DNA of 64,000 bases from Thiopseudomonas sp. (GCA_023228985.1 JALOAC010000013.1:1-64000), one strand, 5' to 3'; shown: positions 41,688-51,005, counted from the stretch's first letter. The notes: generated by a model from the letters alone, not told the origin. Program-made: numbers and translations.

Positions 41688-44204
41688 CTACTCGCTATAC
41701 AAATACTGCTGAAAGCCAATAAACGTCTCGCGTATGACTGCCGTTGAACCCAGCTCGCTAGCCGCATCACTGATGGTGTTGTACTTCAGCTCGATCAGGC
41801 TGCGCATTTTTTTCGCGGCGAGTTCTTTCACGCCATCGGCAACATATTTATCCAGAATAAAGTCCACAAACTCATGTTGTTTATAGCTGGCAAAAGCTTC
41901 TTTAATTAAAGGCTTGGCACGCTGAGCGCGCTCACTGCGGGTGCGCGTTTCTGCGGTATAGGCCACATAGGCGAGAACGTCGTACACATCACTGTCCTTT
42001 GCGTCAATCAGCTCTTTCATGCTGTCGAGTTTTTCGTCGTCATAACCAGCTTCTGCTAAGTCATCCAGTAGCTTTTCGCGGGTGGTTGGGTCGCTCCAGA
42101 TCGCACGCAGTTGATCTTCGTCTTGGAAAAACTGCGGCAAATCATCAAACATCCGCTCAATAAACTCTTTGGCAGTGATCGGCTTACCCTCAGGGCTCCA
42201 ATACATCGCTGAAGAAATATGCTTGATCTGCCTCGCCTTTCCGTCGCTTAGTTGAATCAGAATTTTCTCTACAGGCGCGCACTCGCAAGGCTGCGCACCA
42301 CATATAGGACAAGGTTCCTGCAGGCACACACAGGGTGACTCAGCACACTTCTGGCAAACCTCCGACGCACACTCACAGGGTTCCACATTACACACCGCAC
42401 AAAGCTTAGGGCAATTGCATGGGTGAAAACCGCATTGCTCACAAGGCTCTTTCGGGCAGTTACAGGGCTTGCTGTTACACGCCTTACAGGTTCCTGGCTC
42501 TAAGGGTTCACCATCCCATTCTGGGTCAGCAAAGTTGTAATGGGCTTTGACAAAATCATAAACCGTAAAGTAATCCTTACCGTCATACATGCGCGTGCCA
42601 CGGCCAATAATCTGCTTGAACTCAATCATATTGTTACACGGACGCATCAAAACGATATTGCGCACGTTGCGCGCATCTACACCGGTAGAAAGCTTGCGTG
42701 ATGTGGTCAAAACCGTCGGAATGGTTTTCTCGTTGTCCTGAAAGGTCTTCAGATCATTATCACCGGCTGCGCCATCGTTGGCGGTGACACGCACACAGTA
42801 GTTGCTGTTCGTTGTCCAACCCTTTTCCACTGCATACTGATTAACATAATCACGCACCATGCCGGCATGCTCTTGTGTGGCGCAGAAGACCAGAGTTTTT
42901 TCTTTAGGATTAAACCTATCCATCCAGTAACGCACACGCTTCTCTTCACGCGCGGGGATGGTAATCACTCGGTTAAAATCACCTTCTTTATACACACGGC
43001 CCGGCTCTGGTTCGCCCTGAATCACCTCGCCATCGCCTGGCGTATAAACGTACTCATCCATAGTACCCACAATGGGAATCAGCTTAAAAGGCGTTAAAAA
43101 ACCATCGTTAATACCGTCTTTTAAGGTGTAGCTGTAAACCGGTTCACCAAAATAATTATAAGTATCGGTATTGCCAGTACGTTTAGGTGTGGCCGTTAAA
43201 CCCAGTTGCACCGCAGGTGAGAAATAATCCAAAATATTGCGCCAGCTGCTTTCATCATTAGCACCGCCACGGTGACACTCATCAATAATAATCAGGTCGA
43301 AAAAGTCTTGCGGGTAATCGCCAAAGTACGGCGTATCTTCGCCCTCTTCGTCCTGCCCGCCACTCATAAAGGTTTGGAAGATGGTAAAAAACACACTGGC
43401 ATTTTTTGGCACAGTGCCTTTCTTTTTAATTTCGCTGGGATCAATACGCACCAGCGCATCTTCACCAAAGGCGCTGAAGTCATTAAAGGCTTGGTTGGCT
43501 AAAATATTACGATCCGCTAGAAATAAAATACGTGGGCGCTTTTGTGCTGCACTCGGGTTTTGCTGGGCGTTCAAACTCCAGCGGCTGGTGAACAATTTCC
43601 AAGCGGTTTGAAAAGCAATGCAGGTTTTACCGGTGCCCGTCGCCAAGGTGAGCAAAATACGTTGTTTGCCCTGCGCAATGGCCTCAAGGGTGTTGCGAAT
43701 AGCGTTTTCTTGATAGTAACGCGGCTGCCAATCACCTTTGACTTCAAACGGGATCTTAGCAAAACGCTCACGCCACACGGCAGCGTAATCCGGCACTTGG
43801 GCATCTAGCTCAGCAAAGGTGAGCTGCCACAAGGCTTCTGGGCTCAGAAACTGTTCAACCAGTTCTTCTTTGCCGCTGACCATATCTACTTGATAAACCA
43901 GATGGCCGTTGGTTGCATAACCGATACGGCACTGTAAACGTTTGGCGTAATCCTTCGCTTGGCGCACGCCTTCGGTGTAGCTGAGGCTTTCTTTCTTGGC
44001 TTCAACGGCTGCCAGCTTATGGCCTTTGTATTCCAGCACATAATCGCTAATAACCGGACTGCTACGCTTCCCACCACCGATAATGCGTCCTTGAGTGATA
44101 TTCACCTCGCGGCGAATAAAGCTGTGCTCAATTTGCCCCCAGCCTGCGGCAACCAGCTTGGGGTCAATTAAGTTCGCGCGTGTATCGGCTTCGTTCATAG
44201 CCAT
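41688..44204 (-). CDS. hsdR: Type I restriction enzyme, R subunit (EcoEI-like) with cysteine-rich insert
   Basis: An 838-residue translocating restriction subunit. The N-terminal nuclease region has a PD-(D/E)XK pattern (SDYVLEYKGHKLAAVEAKKE). The SF2 helicase core has Walker A ATGTGKT, Walker B IIIDECHRGG, TATPKR and the late-motif QIIGRGTRMYDG. Residues 573-642 hold five tandem CxxC-x4-PCxC units (20 cysteines), probably metal-binding, then an EcoEI_R_C-type C-terminal domain. It cuts DNA lacking the HsdMS methylation. AAGGA is eight bases before the ATG. It lies downstream of fic, after a 41-base tandem repeat that could modulate its transcription. Confidence 0.93.
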   Translation of the reverse strand: MAMNEADTRANLIDPKLVAAGWGQIEHSFIRREVNITQGRIIGGGKRSSPVISDYVLEYKGHKLAAVEAKKESLSYTEGVRQAKDYAKRLQCRIGYATNGHLVYQVDMVSGKEELVEQFLSPEALWQLTFAELDAQVPDYAAVWRERFAKIPFEVKGDWQPRYYQENAIRNTLEAIAQGKQRILLTLATGTGKTCIAFQTAWKLFTSRWSLNAQQNPSAAQKRPRILFLADRNILANQAFNDFSAFGEDALVRIDPSEIKKKGTVPKNASVFFTIFQTFMSGGQDEEGEDTPYFGDYPQDFFDLIIIDECHRGGANDESSWRNILDYFSPAVQLGLTATPKRTGNTDTYNYFGEPVYSYTLKDGINDGFLTPFKLIPIVGTMDEYVYTPGDGEVIQGEPEPGRVYKEGDFNRVITIPAREEKRVRYWMDRFNPKEKTLVFCATQEHAGMVRDYVNQYAVEKGWTTNSNYCVRVTANDGAAGDNDLKTFQDNEKTIPTVLTTSRKLSTGVDARNVRNIVLMRPCNNMIEFKQIIGRGTRMYDGKDYFTVYDFVKAHYNFADPEWDGEPLEPGTCKACNSKPCNCPKEPCEQCGFHPCNCPKLCAVCNVEPCECASEVCQKCAESPCVCLQEPCPICGAQPCECAPVEKILIQLSDGKARQIKHISSAMYWSPEGKPITAKEFIERMFDDLPQFFQDEDQLRAIWSDPTTREKLLDDLAEAGYDDEKLDSMKELIDAKDSDVYDVLAYVAYTAETRTRSERAQRAKPLIKEAFASYKQHEFVDFILDKYVADGVKELAAKKMRSLIELKYNTISDAASELGSTAVIRETFIGFQQYLYSE

Positions 44205-44266
44205 TTAATGAGTCCTTTAAAAATCCTTATGTAAGAAAAACCTGCTGCGCCCTACATATAAACAAT

Positions 44267-44358
44267 CATATCCAACTTTGAGAAGGCTAAAGTGGCATAA
44301 GAAAAACCATATCCAACTTTAGGGTGGCTAAAGTGGGATAAGAAAAACCATACCCAAG
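44267..44358 (-). repeat. 41-base tandem repeat between fic and hsdR
   Basis: Two full units (44267-44307 and 44308-44348) and the start of a third share CATATCCAACTTT, GGCTAAAGTGG and ATAAGAAAAAC. Each unit can form a hairpin through CCAACTTTAG / CTAAAGTGG. The array fills most of the 155-base gap between fic and hsdR, adjoining the fic stop codon. It is not a CRISPR: units are contiguous without spacers. Confidence 0.75.
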
Positions 44359-44359
44359 C

Positions 44360-45511
44360 TTATGTACCGAATAGCGTGATATAACGCTCGAATAAAAACA
44401 CTCGATTACGCTGATAGCCTGTTATCTCACGCAGTACGCCATCACTCTGCAGCTGCTTGATTAAGTTTGTTGCCGCTGTAGAGCTTATGCCCAGCAACTC
44501 AGAAACATCGTGCACCGTGGTAGAGGGACGCTTATACAACTGACTCAGCAACTGTTGTGCATTTTCAGCGCGCCGCCCCATGCCAAGCACTAAAGTATCC
44601 ATTTCTTGGCGTAGCTGCAAAATACTTTGGAAAGTTTCTTTACCTTTGCTAGCCGTTTCAATCACTGCAGACAAGAAAAACTTAACCCAGTGAATCAGGT
44701 CATTTGATTCGCGCACACGGGTCAAGGCGTCATAATAGCTGCTGCGATTTCGTTCAAAAAAGTCAGACAAATAGAGCGATGGTTTTCTCAGCAAGCCTTT
44801 ATCAACCAGATACAGCGTAATCAGCAGGCGACCAATGCGGCCATTGCCATCTAAAAACGGATGGATGGTTTCAAACTGGTAATGGCTGAGGGCGATACGA
44901 ATCAACTGCGGCACATTGATGTTTTCGTTATGCCAAAACTGCTCTAAATCGCTCATCAAGTCGAGCACTAAATCCTGATGCGGTGGCACAAAAGCCGCAT
45001 CATTTAAACCACTGCCGCCAATCCAATTTTGACTGATACGAAATTCACCGGGGGTTTTGTTTTCACCACGCACACCCTGCATTAAAATTGCATGAGCGTG
45101 TTTGAGCAGACGATTGGACAGCGGCAGTGTTTCCAACTCGGCAATGGCGTCATTGATGGCTTGCACGTAATTACGCACTTCAGTCCAGTCATCGCGCTTT
45201 TCTGGCGCAAGCTGGGCGGCTTCCATGACAGCTTCATCCATCTGCGTTTGCGTGCCTTCAATGCGCGAAGAGGTGTTGGCCTCTTTAGTAATGTGCATCT
45301 GAATAAACAAATCCACATCCGGCACAATCAAAGTAAAGGCATCCAGCTCAGCTAACGCGCGTGAGGCTTTTTCTAGCAACGTATTAATCACTGGATCTTG
45401 CCAGAGCCATTCACGATTGATCAGTGTTGGTGCAAAGCTTTTGTATTGATACTGCTGAACCCATTGGCCAGCACTGAACTCTTCAAATTTTATCGGCTCT
45501 TGACGTGTCAT
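44360..45511 (-). CDS. Fic family protein (class II-like) within the hsd operon
   Basis: A 383-residue Fic-domain protein. The catalytic motif HPFLDGNGRIGR is at residues 217-228, complete for AMP transfer. An N-terminal inhibitory motif S-x3-E-G (SSRIEG, 81-86) identifies class II, in which Glu85 would block ATP binding. The C-terminal ~80 residues form a winged-helix domain (LLGISSTAATNLIKQLQSDGVLREITG). Target is unknown. Its start codon overlaps the hsdS stop by 1 base, so it is part of the hsdM-hsdS-fic-hsdR unit, not an accidental neighbour. Confidence 0.9.
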   Translation of the reverse strand: MTRQEPIKFEEFSAGQWVQQYQYKSFAPTLINREWLWQDPVINTLLEKASRALAELDAFTLIVPDVDLFIQMHITKEANTSSRIEGTQTQMDEAVMEAAQLAPEKRDDWTEVRNYVQAINDAIAELETLPLSNRLLKHAHAILMQGVRGENKTPGEFRISQNWIGGSGLNDAAFVPPHQDLVLDLMSDLEQFWHNENINVPQLIRIALSHYQFETIHPFLDGNGRIGRLLITLYLVDKGLLRKPSLYLSDFFERNRSSYYDALTRVRESNDLIHWVKFFLSAVIETASKGKETFQSILQLRQEMDTLVLGMGRRAENAQQLLSQLYKRPSTTVHDVSELLGISSTAATNLIKQLQSDGVLREITGYQRNRVFLFERYITLFGT

Positions 45512-46653
45512 TAGGCAACCGCTCCTTGGTTGTTCTTTTGTGTGAGCTCACCGGAGAAGGCTTTTTGCAGGATGGATTTTTTTAGTTCGTCCAGTAACAC
45601 AACTTTCTTATTATATCTTTCGGTCATTAGCTCAATTAATTCCTCTAACGCCTCAAGCTCTTCAATAGTTTTTTGTTGAATCTTTAAATCGGGTACAGGT
45701 ATCAAATACTCTTTTATCATTGGTACGGTTAGCTGAGGTATTGCAGAGCCGGAGCGCAAAATATCAAGATTCTGAAGTGCGTGTTTAAAATAATCCAAAT
45801 AAACAACATCCTCATTCGGCGATAAAACTATAAGCCTTACTATAGGTAGAAATGGTTCTCTTCTTAATTCGATATGCCCTGTGCCACTCCCCCTAGCAGC
45901 GATTGTGATGCTAGGCTTATTAGCTCTGGAGTAGTCTGTGAAGCCATATAAACCGCTGTTTTTAACAGCATTCGCATAAACTGGAATCTGATACTTTTCT
46001 GTCTTCGTTTTAGAAAACAAACCTTTTTTTGGTGCATCTCCACCAGCAAATATTTCTTCACATATAGAAGGTAAAAACTTTAAATCAGCAATCTCTTCTA
46101 AAGACTCAAAAAGTTCAGCTTTCTTACTTAAATAAAGCTCGCGGGCGTTTTTTAGGTTTTGTTCGGTTTTGGTGCGGACTTGTTCGATATCGGCAAAGGC
46201 TTCATCAAGAATGGCAATAATTCGTTGTTGCTCAGTTATTGATAATATTGGAAATGGCTCAGATTTGTAATCTTTAAAATAAATATGAGGTATTGTGCTG
46301 CCAGTTCTATACTGATCGAAGTCGATAGATTCTAGAAAGTATTTTATAAAGCGTAATTCATACCCCGTTTTTGGTAATAAATATTGCATTGTGGCAAGCA
46401 CAGATGATTTTGCAGGAAGTTCTGATACTCGACCAATTCCAGCACCATCCTTAATTATTGCAAGATAGTCATTTTCTTGATGAAAAAAAGATACGTTTTG
46501 CATATACCCCCTAGCACCGAATACTGCATACGGCCCATCATCCTCTTTGATTTTATTAAGGGAGATGTTTGATGTGGCAGATGTAACAGCATCTCCTAAG
46601 GTGCCATATACCCATTGATTATCACCAAGAGTAGTGTCTAGGTTTTCCATCAC
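45511..46653 (-). CDS. hsdS: Type I restriction-modification specificity subunit S
   Basis: A 380-residue specificity subunit with two target-recognition domains. TRD1 spans residues 1-135 (VYGTLGDAV start, SIDFDQYRTGSTIPHIYFKDYKSEPFPI end), then a conserved helical spacer (TEQQRIIAILDEAFADIEQVRTKTEQNLKNARELY), TRD2 (about 190-320) and a second helix (KKVVLLDELKKSILQKAFSGELT). Each TRD reads one half of a bipartite target. The target cannot be read from sequence. Codon overlaps with hsdM (4 bases) and fic (1 base) show tight coupling. Confidence 0.93.
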   Translation of the reverse strand: MMENLDTTLGDNQWVYGTLGDAVTSATSNISLNKIKEDDGPYAVFGARGYMQNVSFFHQENDYLAIIKDGAGIGRVSELPAKSSVLATMQYLLPKTGYELRFIKYFLESIDFDQYRTGSTIPHIYFKDYKSEPFPILSITEQQRIIAILDEAFADIEQVRTKTEQNLKNARELYLSKKAELFESLEEIADLKFLPSICEEIFAGGDAPKKGLFSKTKTEKYQIPVYANAVKNSGLYGFTDYSRANKPSITIAARGSGTGHIELRREPFLPIVRLIVLSPNEDVVYLDYFKHALQNLDILRSGSAIPQLTVPMIKEYLIPVPDLKIQQKTIEELEALEELIELMTERYNKKVVLLDELKKSILQKAFSGELTQKNNQGAVA

Positions 46654-48116
46654 AACAACTCCTGAATACTTTCCAAAATCGCGGCACTTTCTGTATCCAA
46701 TGCAATCATCTCAGCAATTATTGCTTCAGGCTCTCGCAAAGCTGCAGCTTCCTGCGCATTGGCATTTTTAACCGATAAATCCCACGTTTTTTGATCAATA
46801 CCTGCTACATCAATCGACCAAGATTTTTCTGATTCCTCAAAGGTTTTTTGCAGTTCTACAAACTCTGCTAGGTCTTTGTCATTCAACGGATTGGTTTTGC
46901 CAAGGCTGCGGCCTGGGTCTAGCTGGTAGTACCACACTTTTTGCGTGGGTTCGCCTTTGGTGAAAAACAGCACCACAGTTTTAACGCCTGCGCCTAAAAA
47001 GGTTTTGGCTGGGCAGTCTAAAACAGTATGTAGGTTAAAGTTTTCTAGCAGTTCTTTACGCAGTGCTACCGATGCATTGTCGGTATTACTTAAGAAGGTG
47101 TTTTTAATCACTATGGCAGCACGACCACCGGGTTTGAGTATTTTCATAAAGTGCTGCAAAAACAGGAAAGCAGTTTCGCCGGTTTTAATCGGGAAATTCT
47201 GCTGGACTTCTTTACGTTCTTTACCGCCAAAGGGTGGGTTGGCAAGAATAATATCGTGCTGATTTTTGGGGGTAATGTCTTGCAGGCTTTCCGCTAGGGT
47301 GTTGGTGTGCATCACATTGGGCGCTTCTATGCCATGCAGAATCATATTCATTATGGCAATAACATAGGCGAGTGATTTTTTCTCTTTAGCGTAGAAGGTT
47401 TTTTCTTGTAGGGTTTTTAAATCACTGGATGAAAGCTGCTTTTGCTCACGTCCACCCTGGCGCAAGTAATCATAGGCTTCACATAAAAAACCTGCCGACC
47501 CTGCTGCGCCGTCATAAATGGTTTCACCGATTTTTGGCTGTATTACATCTATCATGGCGCGAATCAGTGGCCGTGGTGTGTAGTACTCGCCACCATTACG
47601 CCCAGCGTTACCCATGTTTCTAATGCGTGTTTCGTATAGGTGCGATAGCTCGTGCTTTTCTTCTTGCGAGCGAAAGCGCAGCTCATCAATTCTATCCAGC
47701 GCATCACGCAGGGAATAACCGCTTTGAATTTTATTTCTTAGTTCGCCAAATATCTGCCCGATTTTGTATTCAATGGTGTCTGGGCGATCAGCTTTTTGCT
47801 TAAAGGATTTTAAATAGGGGAAAAGCTCACGATCGACAAACTCAATTAAGTCGTCACCGGTGAGCGCATTATTGTGGTCTGGGTTGCCATTAGCATCTTT
47901 AGGCGCAGCCCACGCACTCCAACGGAACTCTTTATCAATAATGTGTTGGTACGGCTCATCCATTAGCTCGGCTTCAAGGGATTTTTCGTATTCCAAGTCA
48001 TCGAGGTATTTAAGAAACAACAGCCAAGAGCTTTGCTCGGCGTAATCCAGCTCACTGGAACAGCCAGCATCTTTGTGAAAGATATCATCGATATTTTTAA
48101 ACGTTTGTTCAAACAT
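46650..48116 (-). CDS. hsdM: Type I restriction-modification DNA methyltransferase subunit M
   Basis: A 488-residue N6-adenine methyltransferase. The HsdM_N helical region (residues 1-150) precedes the SAM-binding DGAAGSAGFLCEA and catalytic ANPPFGG motif. C-terminal residues supply HsdS contacts. With HsdS it protects the host target; with HsdR it forms the restriction complex. It is the first gene of the minus-strand hsdM-hsdS-fic-hsdR operon, and the 668 bases upstream hold only decayed sequence. Confidence 0.96.
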   Translation of the reverse strand: MFEQTFKNIDDIFHKDAGCSSELDYAEQSSWLLFLKYLDDLEYEKSLEAELMDEPYQHIIDKEFRWSAWAAPKDANGNPDHNNALTGDDLIEFVDRELFPYLKSFKQKADRPDTIEYKIGQIFGELRNKIQSGYSLRDALDRIDELRFRSQEEKHELSHLYETRIRNMGNAGRNGGEYYTPRPLIRAMIDVIQPKIGETIYDGAAGSAGFLCEAYDYLRQGGREQKQLSSSDLKTLQEKTFYAKEKKSLAYVIAIMNMILHGIEAPNVMHTNTLAESLQDITPKNQHDIILANPPFGGKERKEVQQNFPIKTGETAFLFLQHFMKILKPGGRAAIVIKNTFLSNTDNASVALRKELLENFNLHTVLDCPAKTFLGAGVKTVVLFFTKGEPTQKVWYYQLDPGRSLGKTNPLNDKDLAEFVELQKTFEESEKSWSIDVAGIDQKTWDLSVKNANAQEAAALREPEAIIAEMIALDTESAAILESIQELL

Positions 48117-48784
48117 ACTGGTGCGGTAATCCCTGAAGTGTTGTTGTGAGCTGCATAAGCGCCAGCGCAGCTTGTATTTTTAGCTCAGCCGAAGATATAG
48201 GCTTTGCTCTCTGTAAACGCTTAATCCCTTGCGCTAAGCCAAGCATCTAATCGTGCCCGTGGCAGTAACAGTTAATACGGCATGCTGTAATACAAGGAGT
48301 GTAGCTAGCGCTGAAATTGCATAACTATAACAAAAGATTACTAACAGCTGGCATAGAGGACTGCTGATCAGCAGCTAAAGCAAATCATTAAGGAACTGTT
48401 CTTGCTTGCTGAGCACCTTCGACACCTCCCGCAACTGAGGTCTTACACCACCTTTCGCCCTTCCGCTAAGCACTGCGGCTTTTCGACCACTACTCGGTGT
48501 TAGCTCATGCAAAACCTGCGCATCCTTTAATTGTTTTAATAACGCTGGAACGGTTCGTTTAGAAATAGCAAAACGCGTTCTAGCTGGTTCGCTAGGTCAG
48601 TGGTAGGCTGGTTTTTCTCTGCTTTTGGGCATCAACGAGAAAGCTATTGAGAGCTTTCTAAGCGGAACCGATTTATACCCAGAAGCGTTGTGCTGCAAAA
48701 CAAGGACAGCGCCACCAGCCTGAATCACCTCTGATAGCTGTTTTACCCTACAATGACCGCCCGCTCTCAGAATAGGCTTTTCGT
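48117..48784. other. Gene-poor stretch upstream of hsdM
   Basis: No intact gene is visible between hsdM and srkA. The only coding trace is the winged-helix-like fragment at 48376-48596. The part near 48117-48250 probably holds the hsd promoter; I could not pick a convincing -35/-10 pair. A 64-codon minus frame at 48597-48791 is judged spurious. Confidence 0.6.
48376..48596 (-). pseudogene. Fragment of a winged-helix-like coding sequence
   Basis: A minus-strand frame without a start codon encodes about 72 residues ending at a stop near 48376: RTRFAISKRTVPALLKQL, KDAQVLHELTPSSGRKAAVL, and a basic tail. The helix-turn-helix-like spacing and GRK tail resemble the C-terminal winged helix of Fic or AbiE-type proteins, but identity is unproven. 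It looks like the remains of an accessory gene. Confidence 0.4.
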
Positions 48785-49777
48785 ATGTCATCCCACCCTT
48801 ATAGCGTGCTCACGCCCGAGCGGATACTGGATGCAGTTGAAGCGCAAGGATACCGTTGCGATGGGCGCATCACTGCATTAAATTCCTTTGAAAACCGCGT
48901 GTTCCAATTGGGCATTGAAGATGAGTTGCCACTGATTGCGAAGTTCTATCGCCCTGCGCGCTGGTCCTACGATCAGATTCTTGAGGAGCATGCATTTTGT
49001 GCTGAACTTACCGCTGCTGAATGGCCCGTGGTTGCGCCATTAATCGGTCCCAATGGGCAGTCTGCGCACCGCGATGGAGAGTTTGTCTTTGCTCTATTCA
49101 CCCGTTTTGGCGGTCATGCTCCAGAGCCTGACAACCTCAACACGATTGAGGTGCTTGGTCGTTCATTAGGTCGCCTCCATGCGATTGGCGCACTGTCTCC
49201 GTTCCAGCATCGTCCGGCCATCAATATCGAGGATTATGGGGTGGCTAGCCGTAAGTTTTTGCTGAGCAACGACTGCCTTCCCCCAAGCCTTAGAGAGGCG
49301 TATGACACGCTTACACGCGACATTTTAACAATCATTGATGCTCGTTTCAGGGACTGCAAGTACAAGGCTATCCGCATCCATGCCGACTGCCACATCGGCA
49401 ATATCCTCTGGCGGGATAATCGAGCCGTGTTTGTTGATTTTGATGACTGCCGAATGGGGCCTGCGGTACAGGACTTATGGATGCTGCTTAGCGGCGACCG
49501 TCAGGAGCAAACTGAGCAACTTGACGTGCTTTTGGAGGGCTACGAGATGTTCCACGCGTTCGATGACCGTGAGCTAAGCCTCATCGAATCGTTACGCACG
49601 CTGCGCATGATGCACTACGCAGCATGGATTGCGCGGCGATGGTCAGATCCAGCTTTCCCCTCTGCCTTTTCATGGTTCAATACCGAGCGCTATTGGGCAG
49701 AGCATATTCTGGCGCTAAGGGAACAATTTGCCATTCTGCACGAGGAACCGTTATCTCGGCCTAGAGGTAATTTTTAG
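48785..49777 (+). CDS. srkA: Stress response serine/threonine kinase SrkA (YihE/RdoA)
   Basis: A 330-residue phosphotransferase-fold kinase. The N-lobe has ALNSFENRVFQLGIED and AKFYRPARWSYDQILEEH, and the catalytic loop is IRIHADCHIGNILWRD, followed by the metal-binding VFVDFDDCRMGPAVQDLWML, family hallmarks of SrkA. It helps cells survive reactive-oxygen and antibiotic stress by limiting the MazF-linked death pathway in E. coli. It stands alone between the restriction segment and a broken lipoprotein gene. The gene is intact even though its surroundings show decay. Confidence 0.95.
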   Translation: MSSHPYSVLTPERILDAVEAQGYRCDGRITALNSFENRVFQLGIEDELPLIAKFYRPARWSYDQILEEHAFCAELTAAEWPVVAPLIGPNGQSAHRDGEFVFALFTRFGGHAPEPDNLNTIEVLGRSLGRLHAIGALSPFQHRPAINIEDYGVASRKFLLSNDCLPPSLREAYDTLTRDILTIIDARFRDCKYKAIRIHADCHIGNILWRDNRAVFVDFDDCRMGPAVQDLWMLLSGDRQEQTEQLDVLLEGYEMFHAFDDRELSLIESLRTLRMMHYAAWIARRWSDPAFPSAFSWFNTERYWAEHILALREQFAILHEEPLSRPRGNF

Positions 49778-49789
49778 CTTGTCTTCCGG

Positions 49790-50226
49790 ATGTATATTGT
49801 ACTACCCCCTTATTTTTTGCTGCAGCCGCATTTACCATTATTACTGGCTGTACTGCTGTAAAGGTTCGCCCAGTAAACAATCTGGCAGAAATCTTGCACG
49901 TCTGCATCCAAGATAACCCAAAAGTTATGGTCACAGATTTCGTGCCAGTTCTGGAAGCTGGTTTTGAGCGCCACGGTATTTCAACCGAGCGCGTTTCCAG
50001 CGCAATACCTCAGCATTGTGAATACGTGCTCACTTACAGTGCGCGACGCTCTTGGGATATGGCTCCCTATCTATCGCAAGCCGAGTTAAGGCTCTCCAGC
50101 TCAGGACAGGAAGTAGCTTGGGCGCATTATCACCTACGCAACAAAGGTGGCTTAGCACTCAATAAGTGGACCAGCACAGAAAGTAAAATAAGCCCCGTCA
50201 TTGATGAGCTACTGACAGGCCGCTAA
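49790..50226 (+). pseudogene. Sbal_3080-family lipoprotein gene, probably frameshifted in the signal peptide
   Basis: From about 49819 to 50226 one frame encodes AAAAFTIITGC (a lipobox ending at TGT 49849) then TAVKVRPVN..HVCIQDNPKVMV, CEYVLTYSARRSWDMAPYLSQAELRL and NKGGLALNKW..VIDELL, which I recognise as the Sbal_3080 family of small lipoproteins. That frame has no ATG, GTG or TTG before the lipobox. The only suitable ATG (49790) is in another frame and runs to a stop at about 49860, suggesting an indel, possibly in the C5 or T6 runs at 49805-49818. Translation from TTG 49894 would give a 110-residue protein without lipid anchor. Confidence 0.65.
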
Positions 50227-50354
50227 ACCCGGCTTATTGTTGTGGGGGGCGAGCGCTATAAATAAGCTCACCCTCTGAATTTTGAGTAGCTTAAATGAAA
50301 GACGGAACGACCAGAGCAGCCACAACCCGCATGCTTACATTTTACCTACGACTG

Positions 50355-51005
50355 TTATACGTTTTCTCCTTGCGCTTCGAGGAACCAAAAACCACCACAA
50401 TTTATCCAAGTTAAAGAATACTTTTTGGCAAGATGAATGTTTATGTCTTTGCCACCAACTGGCGTCGTAAGCTGAATAGGACCGAATGATGAGCCGTGTG
50501 AAATATCATAATCCCAGCATTTCGCCTCTTTGCGAGACGGGTTAACCAGTCTTTCCATATCGTTCATTACCAGCGCCACACCCTCTTGCGCAAAACCTTC
50601 TGATACGTACTGTTCTAGAAGCTGCAGATCTTCATATACATCCTTCATGAAAATATCCGACGCACCGCGCTTACCGCCAGATGCCGCAAACGTACGATAA
50701 CATTTCATTTCAATCGCTATGCTGTGTTGCTGATTTCCAAACTCACCACGAAAAAGAAGATCAATTTCACGATTACGACCGTCTAGCCGCACCCCTGTTT
50801 CCAGTTCTATTTCAAACTTTTCGTCATCACGGAAAGTTATCAAAGGGAGCATCTGCTGAAGGACGTACGCATATTGAAGCTGCATCGAGGCTTCTTTGTT
50901 TATTGGAATCAACCCGTTCCCCACTTTTCTGGAAAACATAACCCAACCTAGGGAAATAGCCGCCCTCATTCGCTCTGGTAAATTTTCTGCTTCGATATTA
51001 GACAC
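50355..51005 (-). CDS. PD-(D/E)XK-like nuclease-fold protein, unknown function
   Basis: A 216-residue protein starting at GTG 51005, eight bases after AAGGA. The stretch REIDLLFRGEFG... IAIEMKCYR gives the Asp ... Glu-x-Lys pattern of PD-(D/E)XK nucleases, and a following DVYEDLQLLEQYV helix fits the fold. The N-terminal region is helical (ERMRAAISLGWVMFSRKV). Likely roles are restriction or DNA repair, but no family name is certain. It sits with the type I system and other accessory genes. Confidence 0.65.
   Translation of the reverse strand: MSNIEAENLPERMRAAISLGWVMFSRKVGNGLIPINKEASMQLQYAYVLQQMLPLITFRDDEKFEIELETGVRLDGRNREIDLLFRGEFGNQQHSIAIEMKCYRTFAASGGKRGASDIFMKDVYEDLQLLEQYVSEGFAQEGVALVMNDMERLVNPSRKEAKCWDYDISHGSSFGPIQLTTPVGGKDINIHLAKKYSLTWINCGGFWFLEAQGENV

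Noticed and set aside
44267..44358. CRISPR array
   Set aside because: Units are contiguous with no spacers and no cas genes are present.
48597..48791. 64-codon minus-strand frame before srkA
   Set aside because: Overlaps the srkA start, no ribosome-binding site and no recognisable motif.
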